From the NCBI RefSeq assembly GCF_004023625.1, contig NZ_RPDJ01000006.1:359780-423779 (forward strand): a stretch of 64,000 nucleotides of DNA. The letters are read 5' to 3'. The notes beneath the pieces are model-generated. The model did not search any database, was not told the DNA's origin, and worked only from the letters and a program-made list of their open reading frames with translations. The position numbers and the translations under genes were made by a program. Source of the DNA: Streptomyces cavernae (GTDB lineage Bacteria > Actinomycetota > Actinomycetes > Streptomycetales > Streptomycetaceae). Shown piece by piece: positions 8,205 through 17,042 of this stretch. Within the stretch, counting starts at the first letter, position 1, and each line of letters starts with the position of its first letter.

Positions 8205-9257
8205 GTGTCGTCAACGCGCCCGTCTTCATCGTCTCCACGCTCTGCGTGGTCCGCGTGGTCTGCATGGTCTCCGTCGTCGTGGTCGCATGCGGCCCCATGG
8301 CGGTCATGGCATCGACCGCTGGTGCTGTTCGCGGTGGCGATGGCGGTCACGGCGGTGGGTTCCGGCGTGGGGCTGGTCGTCGACGATCGCGTCCTGGTGG
8401 GTGCGCCGATCTGGTTCAAACCCTTCAAGTTCGCGGTGTCATTCGTGGCGTACTGCCTGTCTCTGGCCTGGATGCTGTCACTGCTCCGACGCGGCCGACG
8501 CGTGGGCTGGTGGACGGGGACGGTCGTCGCGGTGGCGAGCCTGGTCGAGATGGTGATCATCATCGGGCAGGTGGCTCGCGGGAAGCGCAGCCACTTCAAC
8601 CGTGAAACCCCCTTCGACGAGGCACTGTTCACCGCGATGGGCGTCACGGTCGTCATCCTGTGGCTCGGCACGCTCGCCGTCGCCGTGCTGCTGCTCCGCA
8701 CCCGTATCGCCGACCGTGCGTCCGCCTGGGCGATACGCTCCGGCATCATCCTGGCGCTGGTCGGGGCCGCCGTCGGATTCCTGATGACGCAGCCCGCGCC
8801 GGGGCAGCAGCGCGGCGCTTCCGACGTGGTCGGCGCGCACAGCGTGGGCGTGCCCGACGGCGGTCCCTCGATGCCGCTGACGGGCTGGTCGACGACCGGC
8901 GGCGACCTGAGGATCCCGCACTTCGTCGGCATGCACGCGCTTCAGCTCCTCCCGCTGCTGGTCATGGTGCTGACCGCCCTCGCACCACGCTTCGCCCGCC
9001 TCGCCGACGAACGGGTGCGGCTGCGCCTGGTGCTGCTCGCCTCGGGTACGTACGCCGCCACCTTCGCCCTGGTGCTCTGGCAGGCGCTGCGGGGTCAGGC
9101 TCTGCTCCAACCGGACGGTGCGACTCTGGGGGCGGCCGGCCTGATCCTGGCGGCCACCGTTCTCGGCACGTACGCATCCCTGCGGACGGCGACTCGCCGT
9201 GCGGCTGAGGCAACCGCCGCCGCCGACGCGACCGCTGCGAAGGAGCCCGTGTCATGA
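8205..9257 (+). CDS. multi-pass membrane protein of unknown function
   Basis: A 350-residue protein with about eight predicted membrane segments after a Ser/Trp/Arg-rich N-terminus that has a short internal SAWSAW repeat. Recognisable local features are GAPIWFKPFKFAVSF before the second helix and HFVGMHALQLLPL near the sixth, with His residues close to the membrane. I do not recognise a characterised family. The start is GTG with AGGGGGAT eight bases upstream. The stop overlaps the next start as ATGA, so the ABA4-like gene is translationally coupled. The MerR operator upstream suggests the pair is inducible. Confidence 0.75.
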   Translation: MSSTRPSSSSPRSAWSAWSAWSPSSWSHAAPWRSWHRPLVLFAVAMAVTAVGSGVGLVVDDRVLVGAPIWFKPFKFAVSFVAYCLSLAWMLSLLRRGRRVGWWTGTVVAVASLVEMVIIIGQVARGKRSHFNRETPFDEALFTAMGVTVVILWLGTLAVAVLLLRTRIADRASAWAIRSGIILALVGAAVGFLMTQPAPGQQRGASDVVGAHSVGVPDGGPSMPLTGWSTTGGDLRIPHFVGMHALQLLPLLVMVLTALAPRFARLADERVRLRLVLLASGTYAATFALVLWQALRGQALLQPDGATLGAAGLILAATVLGTYASLRTATRRAAEATAAADATAAKEPVS

Positions 9258-9757
9258 CCGGGTTCCTCTTCGAGCTCTCCTTCTGGCTGGCCGCACCGGT
9301 CTGGCTGCTCATGATCTTCGCCCCGGCGTGGGGCCCGACCGGCCGCATCGCCGGGTCGCCGCTGACGGTGGTGCCCGTGCTGCTGGTCTATGTCGCTCTC
9401 GCCGTCCCGGTGTTCCCCGAACTCTGGACCGCGGTCAGCAGCCCGGACATCGACACCTTCCGCGAGCTGACGGCACACCCGGACGGCGCGGGAGCCGTCT
9501 GGGCGCAGGTCATCGCCTGGGACCTGCTGATCGGGCAGTGGATGTACCGGGAGGCCAGACGGCTGGGGATATCCGCCCTGCTGATGGGGCCACTGCTGGT
9601 GTTCACGATCCTGCTGTCGCCGTTCGGACTGCTGCTGTTCCTGGCGCTGCGCACGGCGACATCACGGCGTTCGACCCGCGACGGCACGGGACAGTCGGTC
9701 GTGGCCGGCACCCGGGGTTCGGTGCCGGGCGCGTCTGCCGGACGGGCGGTCGACTGA
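9254..9757 (+). CDS. ABA4-like family membrane protein
   Basis: A 167-residue protein with four membrane segments. The signature FELSFWLAAPVWLLMIFAPAW at the N-terminus and the region around WDLLIGQWMYREARRLGI match the ABA4-like family (DUF4281), named after plant ABA4, which is needed for neoxanthin synthesis. The bacterial role is not known to me. It overlaps the upstream membrane gene by four bases (ATGA) and ends just before the convergent MHYT gene. The last 30 residues are polar and probably cytosolic. Confidence 0.8.
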   Translation: MTGFLFELSFWLAAPVWLLMIFAPAWGPTGRIAGSPLTVVPVLLVYVALAVPVFPELWTAVSSPDIDTFRELTAHPDGAGAVWAQVIAWDLLIGQWMYREARRLGISALLMGPLLVFTILLSPFGLLLFLALRTATSRRSTRDGTGQSVVAGTRGSVPGASAGRAVD

Positions 9758-9765
9758 CTCCCTGG

Positions 9766-10623
9766 TCAGTGGCTGTTGTACTGCCCGAAGTGGCCCCGGT
9801 GCTCGAAGTTGTCCGAGGGCTGGAAGAGGTCGGGCTGCTCGGTGCGCACCGGGGCCCCGGAGCGGTTCTGGGTGTCGTTGTTCCACCCGTCGTCGCCCAG
9901 GACCAGCATCGGGTCGAACATGACCACCGCCGTGGCGAGGATCAGAAAGGCGATCGGGCCGATGAGCATCGGCAGCAGCAGCGAGACCGGTGACGGACCG
10001 ATCGATGCGGAGACGCCCTGGTCCGCGTGGGCGGTCACGGCGAGCATGCCCGTGTAGTGCATGCCGGTCACCGCAACGCCCATGACCAGGGACGCGCCGA
10101 TGCTGGCAAGGAAGGAGCGGATCGACACGACCGCCCACAGTGCCGCGGTCGACGCGACCACGGCGATCACCACGGAGAGGACCACGATCGTGGTGTCGTA
10201 CTCGAGGTGACCGTGCAGACGCATCGCCGCCATGCCGGTGTAGTGCATGGCAGCGACCCCGAGTCCGGTGAAGACGCCCGCGGTCGGCAGTGTGACAGGG
10301 CCGGCTCCGCGGTATCCGACGGCGAAGATGCCGACGGCGACCACGGCGATGGCGACACCCAGACTGATCAGGGTGAGGCGTATGTCGTAGCTGACGCGTG
10401 ACCCTTCGACCTCGAAGCCGGCCATGGCGATGAAGTGCATGGTCCAGATGCCGCAGCCCAGCGAGGCCGCGCCGAGCGCCAGCCAGCCGGCGCGCCATCC
10501 GTTGTCCGACCGCAGCGACCGCGCGACCGATCGCAACCCCAGGGCGCTGCCGAGACAGGCCATCATATAAGCCGCTACGGGAGTGACGGCACCGTAGTTG
10601 ATCGCGGCGGCAAGAGTATGCAT
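9766..10623 (-). CDS. MHYT domain sensory membrane protein
   Basis: A 285-residue protein with seven or so membrane segments and three MHYT-type motifs: WTMHFIAM near residue 60, AAMHYTGM near 124 and TGMHYTGM near 187. The Met/His pairs face the outside in MHYT proteins and are thought to bind copper or sense a diatomic gas. There is no GGDEF, EAL or kinase domain, so it is a stand-alone sensor or copper-binding protein. The tail (about 60 residues) is Asn/His-rich and ends HRGHFGQYNSH. The RBS AGGGGGG lies about nine bases before the ATG. Confidence 0.85.
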   Translation of the reverse strand: MHTLAAAINYGAVTPVAAYMMACLGSALGLRSVARSLRSDNGWRAGWLALGAASLGCGIWTMHFIAMAGFEVEGSRVSYDIRLTLISLGVAIAVVAVGIFAVGYRGAGPVTLPTAGVFTGLGVAAMHYTGMAAMRLHGHLEYDTTIVVLSVVIAVVASTAALWAVVSIRSFLASIGASLVMGVAVTGMHYTGMLAVTAHADQGVSASIGPSPVSLLLPMLIGPIAFLILATAVVMFDPMLVLGDDGWNNDTQNRSGAPVRTEQPDLFQPSDNFEHRGHFGQYNSH

Positions 10624-10834
10624 CTCCGTGTCCCCCCTGGAACATCCATTGCGGATGCAGACGATATGGGCGGCCAGTGATCAGAACAAGCCATTGTGGC
10701 CGAATTGAAGGAAAGTGATCTTTTGGGGGTGCAAAGGGCGGGGCGGACACGAGGGAACGTGGTGGAACTTGAGGGCACTGCGAGGTCACTCTGAGCGCAC
10801 GTGGGGGAACGTGACGGAACCGCCGCATTGAAAA

Positions 10835-10877
10835 GGACCGGCCGGACGGCGTCCATGTGACGTCGTCCGGCCGGTCC
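10835..10877 (-). terminator. metG terminator, 19-bp hairpin
   Basis: GGACCGGCCGGACG and CGTCCGGCCGGTCC extend through a G-T wobble into a 19-bp stem with a 5-nt loop. On the minus strand it is followed by TTTT. It lies 65 nt after the metG stop. The interval 10624-10834 holds no gene. Confidence 0.9.
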
Positions 10878-10941
10878 AGCTGGTTCGGTGACTCAGGTCG
10901 GGCGGTCGGCCGGTCGGCCGGCCTTCATGCCGACGGCGGGC

Positions 10942-12660
10942 TTACTCCGCCGGCTCGCCGCCGAAGCGCTCCTTGTACGCCGCCAGGTCCTCGTCCGTGA
11001 TCTTGGCGAAGAGGACCGGGGGCACCGTGAAGGCCGTGCCCGCGGGGACCGCGGTCAGGGAGCGGGCCTCCTCGGGCGAGACCCAGGCCGCCGTGTCGTT
11101 CTCCAGCGCGAAGGCCGAGCGCATGGCGCGGGACGAGGCCGGGATGAAGGGCTCGGAGACCACCGAGTAGAGGTGGATCAGGTTCATCGCCGTGCGCAGG
11201 GTGAGGGCCGCGCCGTCCTTGTCGGTCTTGATCTCCAGCCAGGGGGCCTTCTCCTCCAGGTAGGAGTTGCCGGCCGACCACAGGGCACGAAGAGCAGCCG
11301 CCGCCTTGCGGAACTGGATGGCCTCCATGTGGCCCTCGTACTCCGCGAGCAGCCGGGCGATCTCCTCGCCGAGCCTCGCCTCCGCCTCGCCGGGCTCGGC
11401 GCCCGCCGGGACCGCGTCGCCGAAGCGCTTGCGGGAGAAGGACAGGACCCGGTTGACGAAGTTGCCGAGGGTGTCCGCCAGGTCCTTGTTCACCGTGGCC
11501 GTGAAGTGCTCCCAGGTGAACGACGAGTCGTCGGACTCGGGGGCGTTGGCCATCATGAAGTAGCGCCAGTAGTCGGCGGGCAGCACCTCGAGCGCGTCGT
11601 GCGTGAAGACGCCGCGCTTCTGCGAGGTGGAGAACTTGCCGCCGTAGTAGTTCAGCCAGTTGAAGGCCTTGATGACGTCGACCTTCTTCCACGGCGCGCG
11701 GGTGCCCAGCAGGGTCGCCGGGAACATCACGCTGTGGAAGGGGACGTTGTCCTTGCCCATGAACTGCGTGTAGTGGACGTCCGCGTCCGACTCCCACCAC
11801 CACGAACGCCAGTCACGGTTCTCCGGGTCCTGGTCCGCCCATTCCTTCGTGGCGCCGATGTACTCGATCGGGGCGTCGAACCAGACGTAGAAGACCTTGC
11901 CCTCGGCGGCCAGGTCCGGCCAGGTGTCGGCCGGGACCGGGACGCCCCAGTCCAGGTCACGGGTGATCGCGCGGTCGTGCAGGCCCTCCGTCAGCCATTT
12001 GCGGGCGATGGAGGAGGCCAGCACCGGCCAGTTGTCGGCGCGCTCGTCGACCCACGCCTCCACTTCGCCGGCGAGGGCCGACTGCAGGAGGAAGAGGTGC
12101 TTGGTCTCGCGGACCTCCAGGTCGCTGCTGCCGCTGATCGCCGAGCGCGGCTCGATCAGGTCGGTCGGGTCCAGCACGCGGGTGCAGTTCTCGCACTGGT
12201 CGCCGCGGGCCTTGTCGTAGCCGCAGTGCGGGCAGGTGCCGATGATGTACCGGTCGGGCAGGAAGCGGCCGTCGGCGTTGGAGTACACCTGGCGGATGGC
12301 CCGCTCCTCGATGAAGCCGTTCGACTTCAGTTCGCGGGCGATCTCCTGCGTGATGTCCCGGTTCTGCGGGGAGGAGCTGCGGCCGAAGTAGTCGAAGGCC
12401 AGCTCGAAGCCGTCGTAGACCGCCTTCTGCGCGTCGTGCGCCTGCGCGCAGAACTCGTCGACGGGCAGACCCTGCTCCTTGGCGGCCAGCTCGGCGGGGG
12501 TGCCGTGCTCGTCCGTCGCGCAGATGTAGAGCACGTCGTGGCCGCGCTGACGGAGGTACCGGGAGTACACGTCGGCCGGGAGCATGGACCCCACCATGTT
12601 GCCCAGGTGCTTGATCCCGTTGATGTACGGAAGGGCGCTGGTGATGAGGTGTCGAGCCAT
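10942..12660 (-). CDS. metG: methionine--tRNA ligase
   Basis: A 572-residue class I synthetase that charges initiator and elongator tRNA-Met. The HIGH motif appears as HLGN (residues 18-21). The zinc knuckle has four cysteines (Cys143, 146, 156, 159). The second signature is KFSTS (about 337-341), so the second Lys of KMSKS is Thr, a form seen in some bacterial and archaeal MetRS. The helical anticodon-binding domain follows, and there is no C-terminal EMAPII-like tRNA-binding domain, so it is a short monomeric type. A strong terminator follows, and the upstream VWA gene ends in its own terminator, so metG is probably transcribed alone. Confidence 0.95.
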   Translation of the reverse strand: MARHLITSALPYINGIKHLGNMVGSMLPADVYSRYLRQRGHDVLYICATDEHGTPAELAAKEQGLPVDEFCAQAHDAQKAVYDGFELAFDYFGRSSSPQNRDITQEIARELKSNGFIEERAIRQVYSNADGRFLPDRYIIGTCPHCGYDKARGDQCENCTRVLDPTDLIEPRSAISGSSDLEVRETKHLFLLQSALAGEVEAWVDERADNWPVLASSIARKWLTEGLHDRAITRDLDWGVPVPADTWPDLAAEGKVFYVWFDAPIEYIGATKEWADQDPENRDWRSWWWESDADVHYTQFMGKDNVPFHSVMFPATLLGTRAPWKKVDVIKAFNWLNYYGGKFSTSQKRGVFTHDALEVLPADYWRYFMMANAPESDDSSFTWEHFTATVNKDLADTLGNFVNRVLSFSRKRFGDAVPAGAEPGEAEARLGEEIARLLAEYEGHMEAIQFRKAAAALRALWSAGNSYLEEKAPWLEIKTDKDGAALTLRTAMNLIHLYSVVSEPFIPASSRAMRSAFALENDTAAWVSPEEARSLTAVPAGTAFTVPPVLFAKITDEDLAAYKERFGGEPAE

Positions 12661-12747
12661 CGCGGGCTGCTCCCAGGTCGTTACGTGGGGTGACGGATTC
12701 CACTTTCGATCCGTCTACGAACCTTGAAATCGTAGCCGACATGGGTG

Positions 12748-12789
12748 GGCCGTCCGCCTCCCGTTTTACGGGGTGGGAGACGGACGGCC
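12748..12789 (-). terminator. terminator of the VWA gene
   Basis: GGCCGTCCG-c-CTCCC pairs with GGGAG-a-CGGACGGCC: 14 pairs with one mismatch around a 12-nt loop containing a T run. It sits between the VWA stop and the metG start. Confidence 0.75.
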
Positions 12790-12820
12790 GTGGTGATCTT
12801 CCGGGTTACGGGTTACGGGT

Positions 12821-14740
12821 TCACGGGCGCCAGGTGGCGAGGACGCCTTCGTAGAGTTCGGTGTCGGTGAGCTCCCGGGGGGCGGGGCCCGCGTGGAAGA
12901 AGGCGGCGTTGTCGGCCTTCAGCTTGCGCAGGTAGTCGAAGCCCTTGGCGTCGTGGTCGCCGAAGGCGACGAACTGGAAGAAGATCGGGTGCTTCGCCGC
13001 GTCCGCGAGCGCCTGGTTGGCGGGGCCCTTGGCGTCCGGCGGGCCGTCCGTCTGGAAGACGACCAGGGCCGGGCCGGTGGTGGAGGACTTCTCGTAGTCG
13101 GCGACGATCGCCTCGATCGCGGCGTGGTAGCTGGTACGGCCCATGCGGCCGAGGCCCGCGTGGAGTTCGTCGACCTTGCCGTCGTACGCGTCGAGCGTCA
13201 GCTCGCCGGTGCCGTCGAGCTCGGTCGAGAAGAAGACGACGTGCACGGTGGCGTCGGGGTCGGTGTGCGCGGCGAGCGCGAGCACCTGCTCCCCGAGGGC
13301 CTGGGCGGAGCCGTCCTTGAAGTAGGGGCGCATGGAGCCGGAGCGGTCCAGCACGAGGTAGACCCGGGCGCGGGCGCCCGTGAGACCCCGCTCCTTGAGC
13401 ACGGCGTCGGCGGCCTTGTAGGGGCCGACCAGCTCCGGGGCACGCGACTTCACCCGGGCGAGCGTGAGCGCGGGCTTGCCGGGGACCTTGGTCGCCTCGG
13501 TCGCCTCCGTCGGCTCGGGGCCCTCGGTCGCCTCGGAGGGTGCCGCTGCCACAGGGGCTTCCTCGGCAGCGGCGGGCTCGGCCGCGTCAACCGTCGCCTC
13601 GTCCGCGGCGGCGGCGAGGACGGGCTCGGGCCGGGGTTCGGCCGGGGCGTCCGTGGACTCGGGCGCGGGTGCGGGCTCAGGGGCGGGCGCGGAGACGGGC
13701 TCCTCGGCAGCCGGCTCGGTGGCGGGCTGCTCCGGCTCCGGCTCGGGGGTGGGCTCCTGCGCCGCAGGGGCCGACTCCTCGGCGGCGGGCTCCGGCTCGG
13801 GTTCCGCGGCGGACGCCGGTTCCGGCTTCGGCTCGGGTTCGGCGGCGGCAACCGGTTCCGGGGCGGCCGTGGTTTCCTCGGCCTCGGCGGTGGCCTTGGG
13901 CTCCTCGGGTTCGTCGGTCTTCGCGGCGGGCTCCTGCGCCGCGGCGGCAGGCTCGGGCTCCTGCGCCGCAGGGGCCGACTCCTCGGCGGCGGGCTCCGGC
14001 TCGGGTTCCGCGGCGGACGCCGGTTCCGGCTTCGGCTCGGGTTCGGCGGCGGCAACCGGTTCCGGGGCGGCCGGGGTCTCCTCGACCTCGGGAGTGGCCT
14101 CGGGCTCCTCGGCCTTCGCGACGGGCGCGGACTCCTCGGCGGCCGGGGTCTCCTCGACCTCGGCGGCGGCCTCGGGCTCCTCGGCCTTCGCGACGGGCTC
14201 GGACTCCTCCGGCTTCGCGGTGGTCTCCGGCGCGCTCGGCGTCTCCTCCGTTGCCGCCGTGGCCTCCGGCGCGTTTTCTTCGGTCGCCTGTTCGGGCGCG
14301 GTGGGCGCTTCCTCGGCGGCGGGCTTCTCCGTCGCGGGGGCGGCGGCGGTGGGCTCGTCCGCTGCCGTGTCGGCGGCCCGCGGCGGCGTCTGCTTCGGAA
14401 CCGTCACGTTGTCGAACGCGGCCGAGACCAGGTCGTCGGCCATGGTGGGCGTCGCCCGCCGGGCGGACGCGGGAGCGTGTGCGCGAGCGGACGCCGCTTC
14501 CGGCTGCGCCGCCGGCGCCGGCTTCGACTCCGGCGCCGGCTTCGACTCCGGCTTCGGCTCCGGTGAGGGCGAAGGAAGCGTGGCCTCGGCCACCGTGCCG
14601 GCCGCCGCGGGCTCGGCGGCCGTCTCGCTCACCTCCGGCTCGGCCGAAACGGAGTTTTCGGCGCTACCGGTCCCCGCGTCGGCGGCAGGGCCCTTGCGCC
14701 CCCGCCCGAACACGTTCCGCAGGAGACTACGAATGCCCAT
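12821..14740 (-). CDS. VWA domain protein with a long acidic Pro/Ala/Glu-rich N-terminal tail
   Basis: About 639 residues. The N-terminus is short and basic (MGIRSLLRNVFGRGRKG), followed by about 400 residues of Ala/Glu/Pro-rich low complexity with long internal duplications (PEPKPEPASAAEPEPEPAAE occurs twice). The C-terminal 220 residues form a von Willebrand A domain of the TerY-like type with an intact MIDAS: DRSGSM, the Thr of GRTSYH, and TDGPPD. Such domains bind partners through Mg2+ and often act in stress or tellurite-type systems. I chose ATG 14740 because AAGGG lies eight bases upstream; a TTG at 14776 has none. The low-complexity tail makes the opposite strand look open, but that is an artefact. 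Confidence 0.8.
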   Translation of the reverse strand: MGIRSLLRNVFGRGRKGPAADAGTGSAENSVSAEPEVSETAAEPAAAGTVAEATLPSPSPEPKPESKPAPESKPAPAAQPEAASARAHAPASARRATPTMADDLVSAAFDNVTVPKQTPPRAADTAADEPTAAAPATEKPAAEEAPTAPEQATEENAPEATAATEETPSAPETTAKPEESEPVAKAEEPEAAAEVEETPAAEESAPVAKAEEPEATPEVEETPAAPEPVAAAEPEPKPEPASAAEPEPEPAAEESAPAAQEPEPAAAAQEPAAKTDEPEEPKATAEAEETTAAPEPVAAAEPEPKPEPASAAEPEPEPAAEESAPAAQEPTPEPEPEQPATEPAAEEPVSAPAPEPAPAPESTDAPAEPRPEPVLAAAADEATVDAAEPAAAEEAPVAAAPSEATEGPEPTEATEATKVPGKPALTLARVKSRAPELVGPYKAADAVLKERGLTGARARVYLVLDRSGSMRPYFKDGSAQALGEQVLALAAHTDPDATVHVVFFSTELDGTGELTLDAYDGKVDELHAGLGRMGRTSYHAAIEAIVADYEKSSTTGPALVVFQTDGPPDAKGPANQALADAAKHPIFFQFVAFGDHDAKGFDYLRKLKADNAAFFHAGPAPRELTDTELYEGVLATWRP

Positions 14741-14948
14741 GTGCGGCAACCCTTCGCGTGAGTTGATTCCCGTCAATCCCTGGCCAGGACGGACACGTAA
14801 GGTTAGCGGTCACAGATGGCGATCTTCGGCAGGGTAGGAGCCCCGCATCCACCCGTACGCGGACGCGTCCCGGCCCGCCCGCCCCTCCTAGTACACCGGA
14901 CGCGGGCCCCCGCGACTCAATACACCTCGACAAGCTGCGACTTATACG

Positions 14949-15893
14949 TCAATGAGCTGCGACGAACGTCTCCGAGGCGCTGCTTTCCAGCCATGCCCGA
15001 TAGCCGGGAGCCTGGCGGGCCATCTCCCAGTACGCCTCCTCCAGCTCGGGGAAGACGGCGTCCAGCTCCTCCTCCGAGCGGGCCGCGAGCAGCAGCCGTA
15101 CACCGAGCGGGTCCCCGTGCAGCCGGCGCACCGCCGCCTCGGGCCGGGAGGGCCGTGTGGGCTGGCAGATGGTGACGACCTCGCCGGTCGCGACCAGGAA
15201 CGCGGCCGTGTGGTAGTCGCCGTGCAGGACGCGTGGGTTGAGCCCGGCGGCGCGCAGCATCCGGTGCACGGCGTCCCATTCGCCGTCCACCGTCGGGTCC
15301 ACCATCCACCGGTCCTGGGCCAGGTCGGACAGGTGGACGACGTCCTGGGCGGCGGCCGGGTGGTCCGTGGGGAGGGAGACGAACTGCGGCTCGCGCTCGA
15401 TCAGCACCCGCAGCCGCAGCCCCTCCGGCACCTTCAGCGGACACCCCTCCACCTCGTGGACGAAGGCGACGTCGAGCTGTCCCTCGGCGACCATGCGCAG
15501 CAACGCGTTGGGGGACACGTCCATCTGCAGGATCGGCTCGGTCCTCGGTCTTCGTACCCGCAGTCTGCGCAGCCAGCCGCTGAGGGCCCGGCTCGCGGTG
15601 GAGCCGATGCGGACCTGGGGGCCGTCGGCCGCGGCGGCGCGGGCCTCCGCGACCAGGGCGCGCATCTCGGCCACCAGGGGGCGGGCGCGGCCCAGGACCA
15701 CCCGGCCGAGGGGGGTCGGCCGGCAGCCGGAGCGTTCGCGGGTGAACAGGGGGCCGCCGAGGGCCTGCTCGATCCGCTTCAGCTGGGTGCTCAACGAGGG
15801 CTGCGCGACGCCGAGCTGGCGGGCGGCCCGGTGGAGGCTGCCGGTGTCCGCTATGGCGCACAGCGCGCGGAGGTGCCTGACCTCAAGCTCCAT
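14949..15893 (-). CDS. LysR family regulator next to snapalysin (SnpR-like)
   Basis: A 314-residue LysR protein with an N-terminal winged helix (MELEVRHLRALCAIADTGSL, then AARQLGVAQPSLSTQLKRIE) and a C-terminal inducer-binding domain. It is divergently transcribed from the snapalysin gene, the known arrangement in which a LysR activator drives expression of the small neutral protease in Streptomyces. It therefore probably binds the 233-bp intergenic region and activates the protease while repressing itself. The inducer is not known. A typical start (ATG 15893) is used. Confidence 0.85.
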   Translation of the reverse strand: MELEVRHLRALCAIADTGSLHRAARQLGVAQPSLSTQLKRIEQALGGPLFTRERSGCRPTPLGRVVLGRARPLVAEMRALVAEARAAAADGPQVRIGSTASRALSGWLRRLRVRRPRTEPILQMDVSPNALLRMVAEGQLDVAFVHEVEGCPLKVPEGLRLRVLIEREPQFVSLPTDHPAAAQDVVHLSDLAQDRWMVDPTVDGEWDAVHRMLRAAGLNPRVLHGDYHTAAFLVATGEVVTICQPTRPSRPEAAVRRLHGDPLGVRLLLAARSEEELDAVFPELEEAYWEMARQAPGYRAWLESSASETFVAAH

Positions 15894-16126
15894 GCCCGCT
15901 CACCCTAAAGCGGACCCACGGCTTTCACCAGACGCACAAACCCCGACCGAACCGGGCGAGTTACCCGGAGTAGGGTCACCGTCCCGGCCTTTGCGGCGGC
16001 GCCCCCGGGCAACCGCGGTGACGCGGTGATAACCCCGTCCTATCGCCCTTTGCCATCATCACAGCCGCCGCCCGGCCGCCGACACTCACCGATGACGACT
16101 TCACCCCCCACACGAGGAGTCATCAC
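15894..16126. promoter_or_regulatory. divergent promoter region of the LysR and snapalysin genes
   Basis: The region should hold the LysR site. A candidate is the partly symmetric ACCGCGGTGACGCGGTGATAA at 16013-16033, which contains ACCGCGGT and TCACC/GGTGA arms. GAGGAG at about 16113-16118 is the protease RBS. I could not identify a convincing -35/-10 pair. Confidence 0.3.
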
Positions 16127-16819
16127 ATGGGAGTGTCTCCCCGCACGGTCTCGTCGGCCGTGGTACTGGCCCTGGCCGCCGCCGCCTTGGGGACCGCGTC
16201 GGCGTCCGCCGTGACGCCGCCCGCGGCACCGTACCCGGGTCACGCCGGCTACTCCGGCTACACCGGCTCGGTCGCGGAGGCCGAGGCCAACGAGGCGTTC
16301 TTCGACGCCGTGCTGCGGTCGGTGGCCGAGAAACGCGCGGCGAACCCGACGGGCACCGCGGCCGTGACCGTGGTCTACGACGCCTCTCGCGCACCCTCGT
16401 TCAGCTCGGTGATAGCCCGCAGCACGCAGATATGGAACAGCTCGGTCGGCAACGTGAAGCTGCAGGCGGGCTCGGCCGCGAACGCCGACTTCAGCTACCG
16501 CGAGGGCAATGACCCGCGCGGTTCGTACGCCTCCACGGACGGCCACGGCAGCGGCTACATCTTCCTCGACCACGCGCAGAACCAGCAGTACGACTCGACC
16601 CGCGTCACCGCGCACGAGACCGGGCACGTGCTCGGTCTGCCGGACCACTACTCCGGACCGTGCAGCGAGTTGATGTCGGGCGGCGGCCCCGGCCCGTCCT
16701 GCAGGAACGCCAACCCCAACGCCGCCGAGCGGTCCCGGGTCGAGCGGCTCTGGGCCAACGGCCTCGCCAAGGCCATGGACGAGGCTCTGGACAAGGCCCT
16801 GACCAAGTCCACCCGGTAA
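16127..16819 (+). CDS. snpA: snapalysin family secreted metalloprotease (M7)
   Basis: A 230-residue preproprotein. Residues 1-28 are a signal peptide with a cleavage-like ASA, followed by a short propeptide and the M7 catalytic domain. The metzincin-like motif HETGHVLGLPD has His163, Glu164, His167 and Asp173 as the third zinc ligand, which is diagnostic for snapalysin. Cys179 and Cys192 probably form the conserved disulfide. The enzyme is a small extracellular neutral protease that prefers Tyr or Phe at P1'. The divergent LysR gene supports the identity. The C-terminal tail after about residue 205 is Lys/Ala-rich. Confidence 0.93.
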   Translation: MGVSPRTVSSAVVLALAAAALGTASASAVTPPAAPYPGHAGYSGYTGSVAEAEANEAFFDAVLRSVAEKRAANPTGTAAVTVVYDASRAPSFSSVIARSTQIWNSSVGNVKLQAGSAANADFSYREGNDPRGSYASTDGHGSGYIFLDHAQNQQYDSTRVTAHETGHVLGLPDHYSGPCSELMSGGGPGPSCRNANPNAAERSRVERLWANGLAKAMDEALDKALTKSTR

Positions 16820-16872
16820 CACGCGCGGCGACCACAGCACAGTCCCGCAGTCCCACAGCCCCACCCCCCACT

Positions 16873-16909
16873 GGTGCGGGCCGCCTCCCTGCACGGGGCG
16901 GCCCGCACC
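16873..16909 (+). terminator. snapalysin terminator
   Basis: GGTGCGGGCCGCC and GGCGGCCCGCACC form a perfect 13-bp stem with an 11-nt loop, 54 nt after the stop codon. Confidence 0.8.
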
Positions 16910-16941
16910 GCCCTGTCCGGTCAGGGCCTGACCCGACACAT

Positions 16942-17010
16942 CTGCTTCCTGGCTCCCTGCCTGTCTGCTTCCTGGCTCCCTGCCTGTCTGCTCCTGGCTC
17001 CCTGCCTTGT
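16942..17010. repeat. 23-bp tandem repeat, three units
   Basis: Three consecutive units beginning CTGCTTCCTGGCTCCCTGCC start at 16942, 16965 and 16988; the third has a balanced one-base deletion and insertion. A degenerate fourth follows. It lies between convergent snapalysin and MocR genes and encodes nothing. Confidence 0.8.
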
Positions 17011-17042
17011 CTGCTTCCCCCTGGCTTCCTGGCGTCCTTGCC

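Noticed and set aside
13450..14055. Ser/Gly-rich and Arg-rich frames opposite the VWA tail
   Set aside because: They are antisense images of the Glu/Pro/Ala codons; third-position GC supports only the VWA frame.
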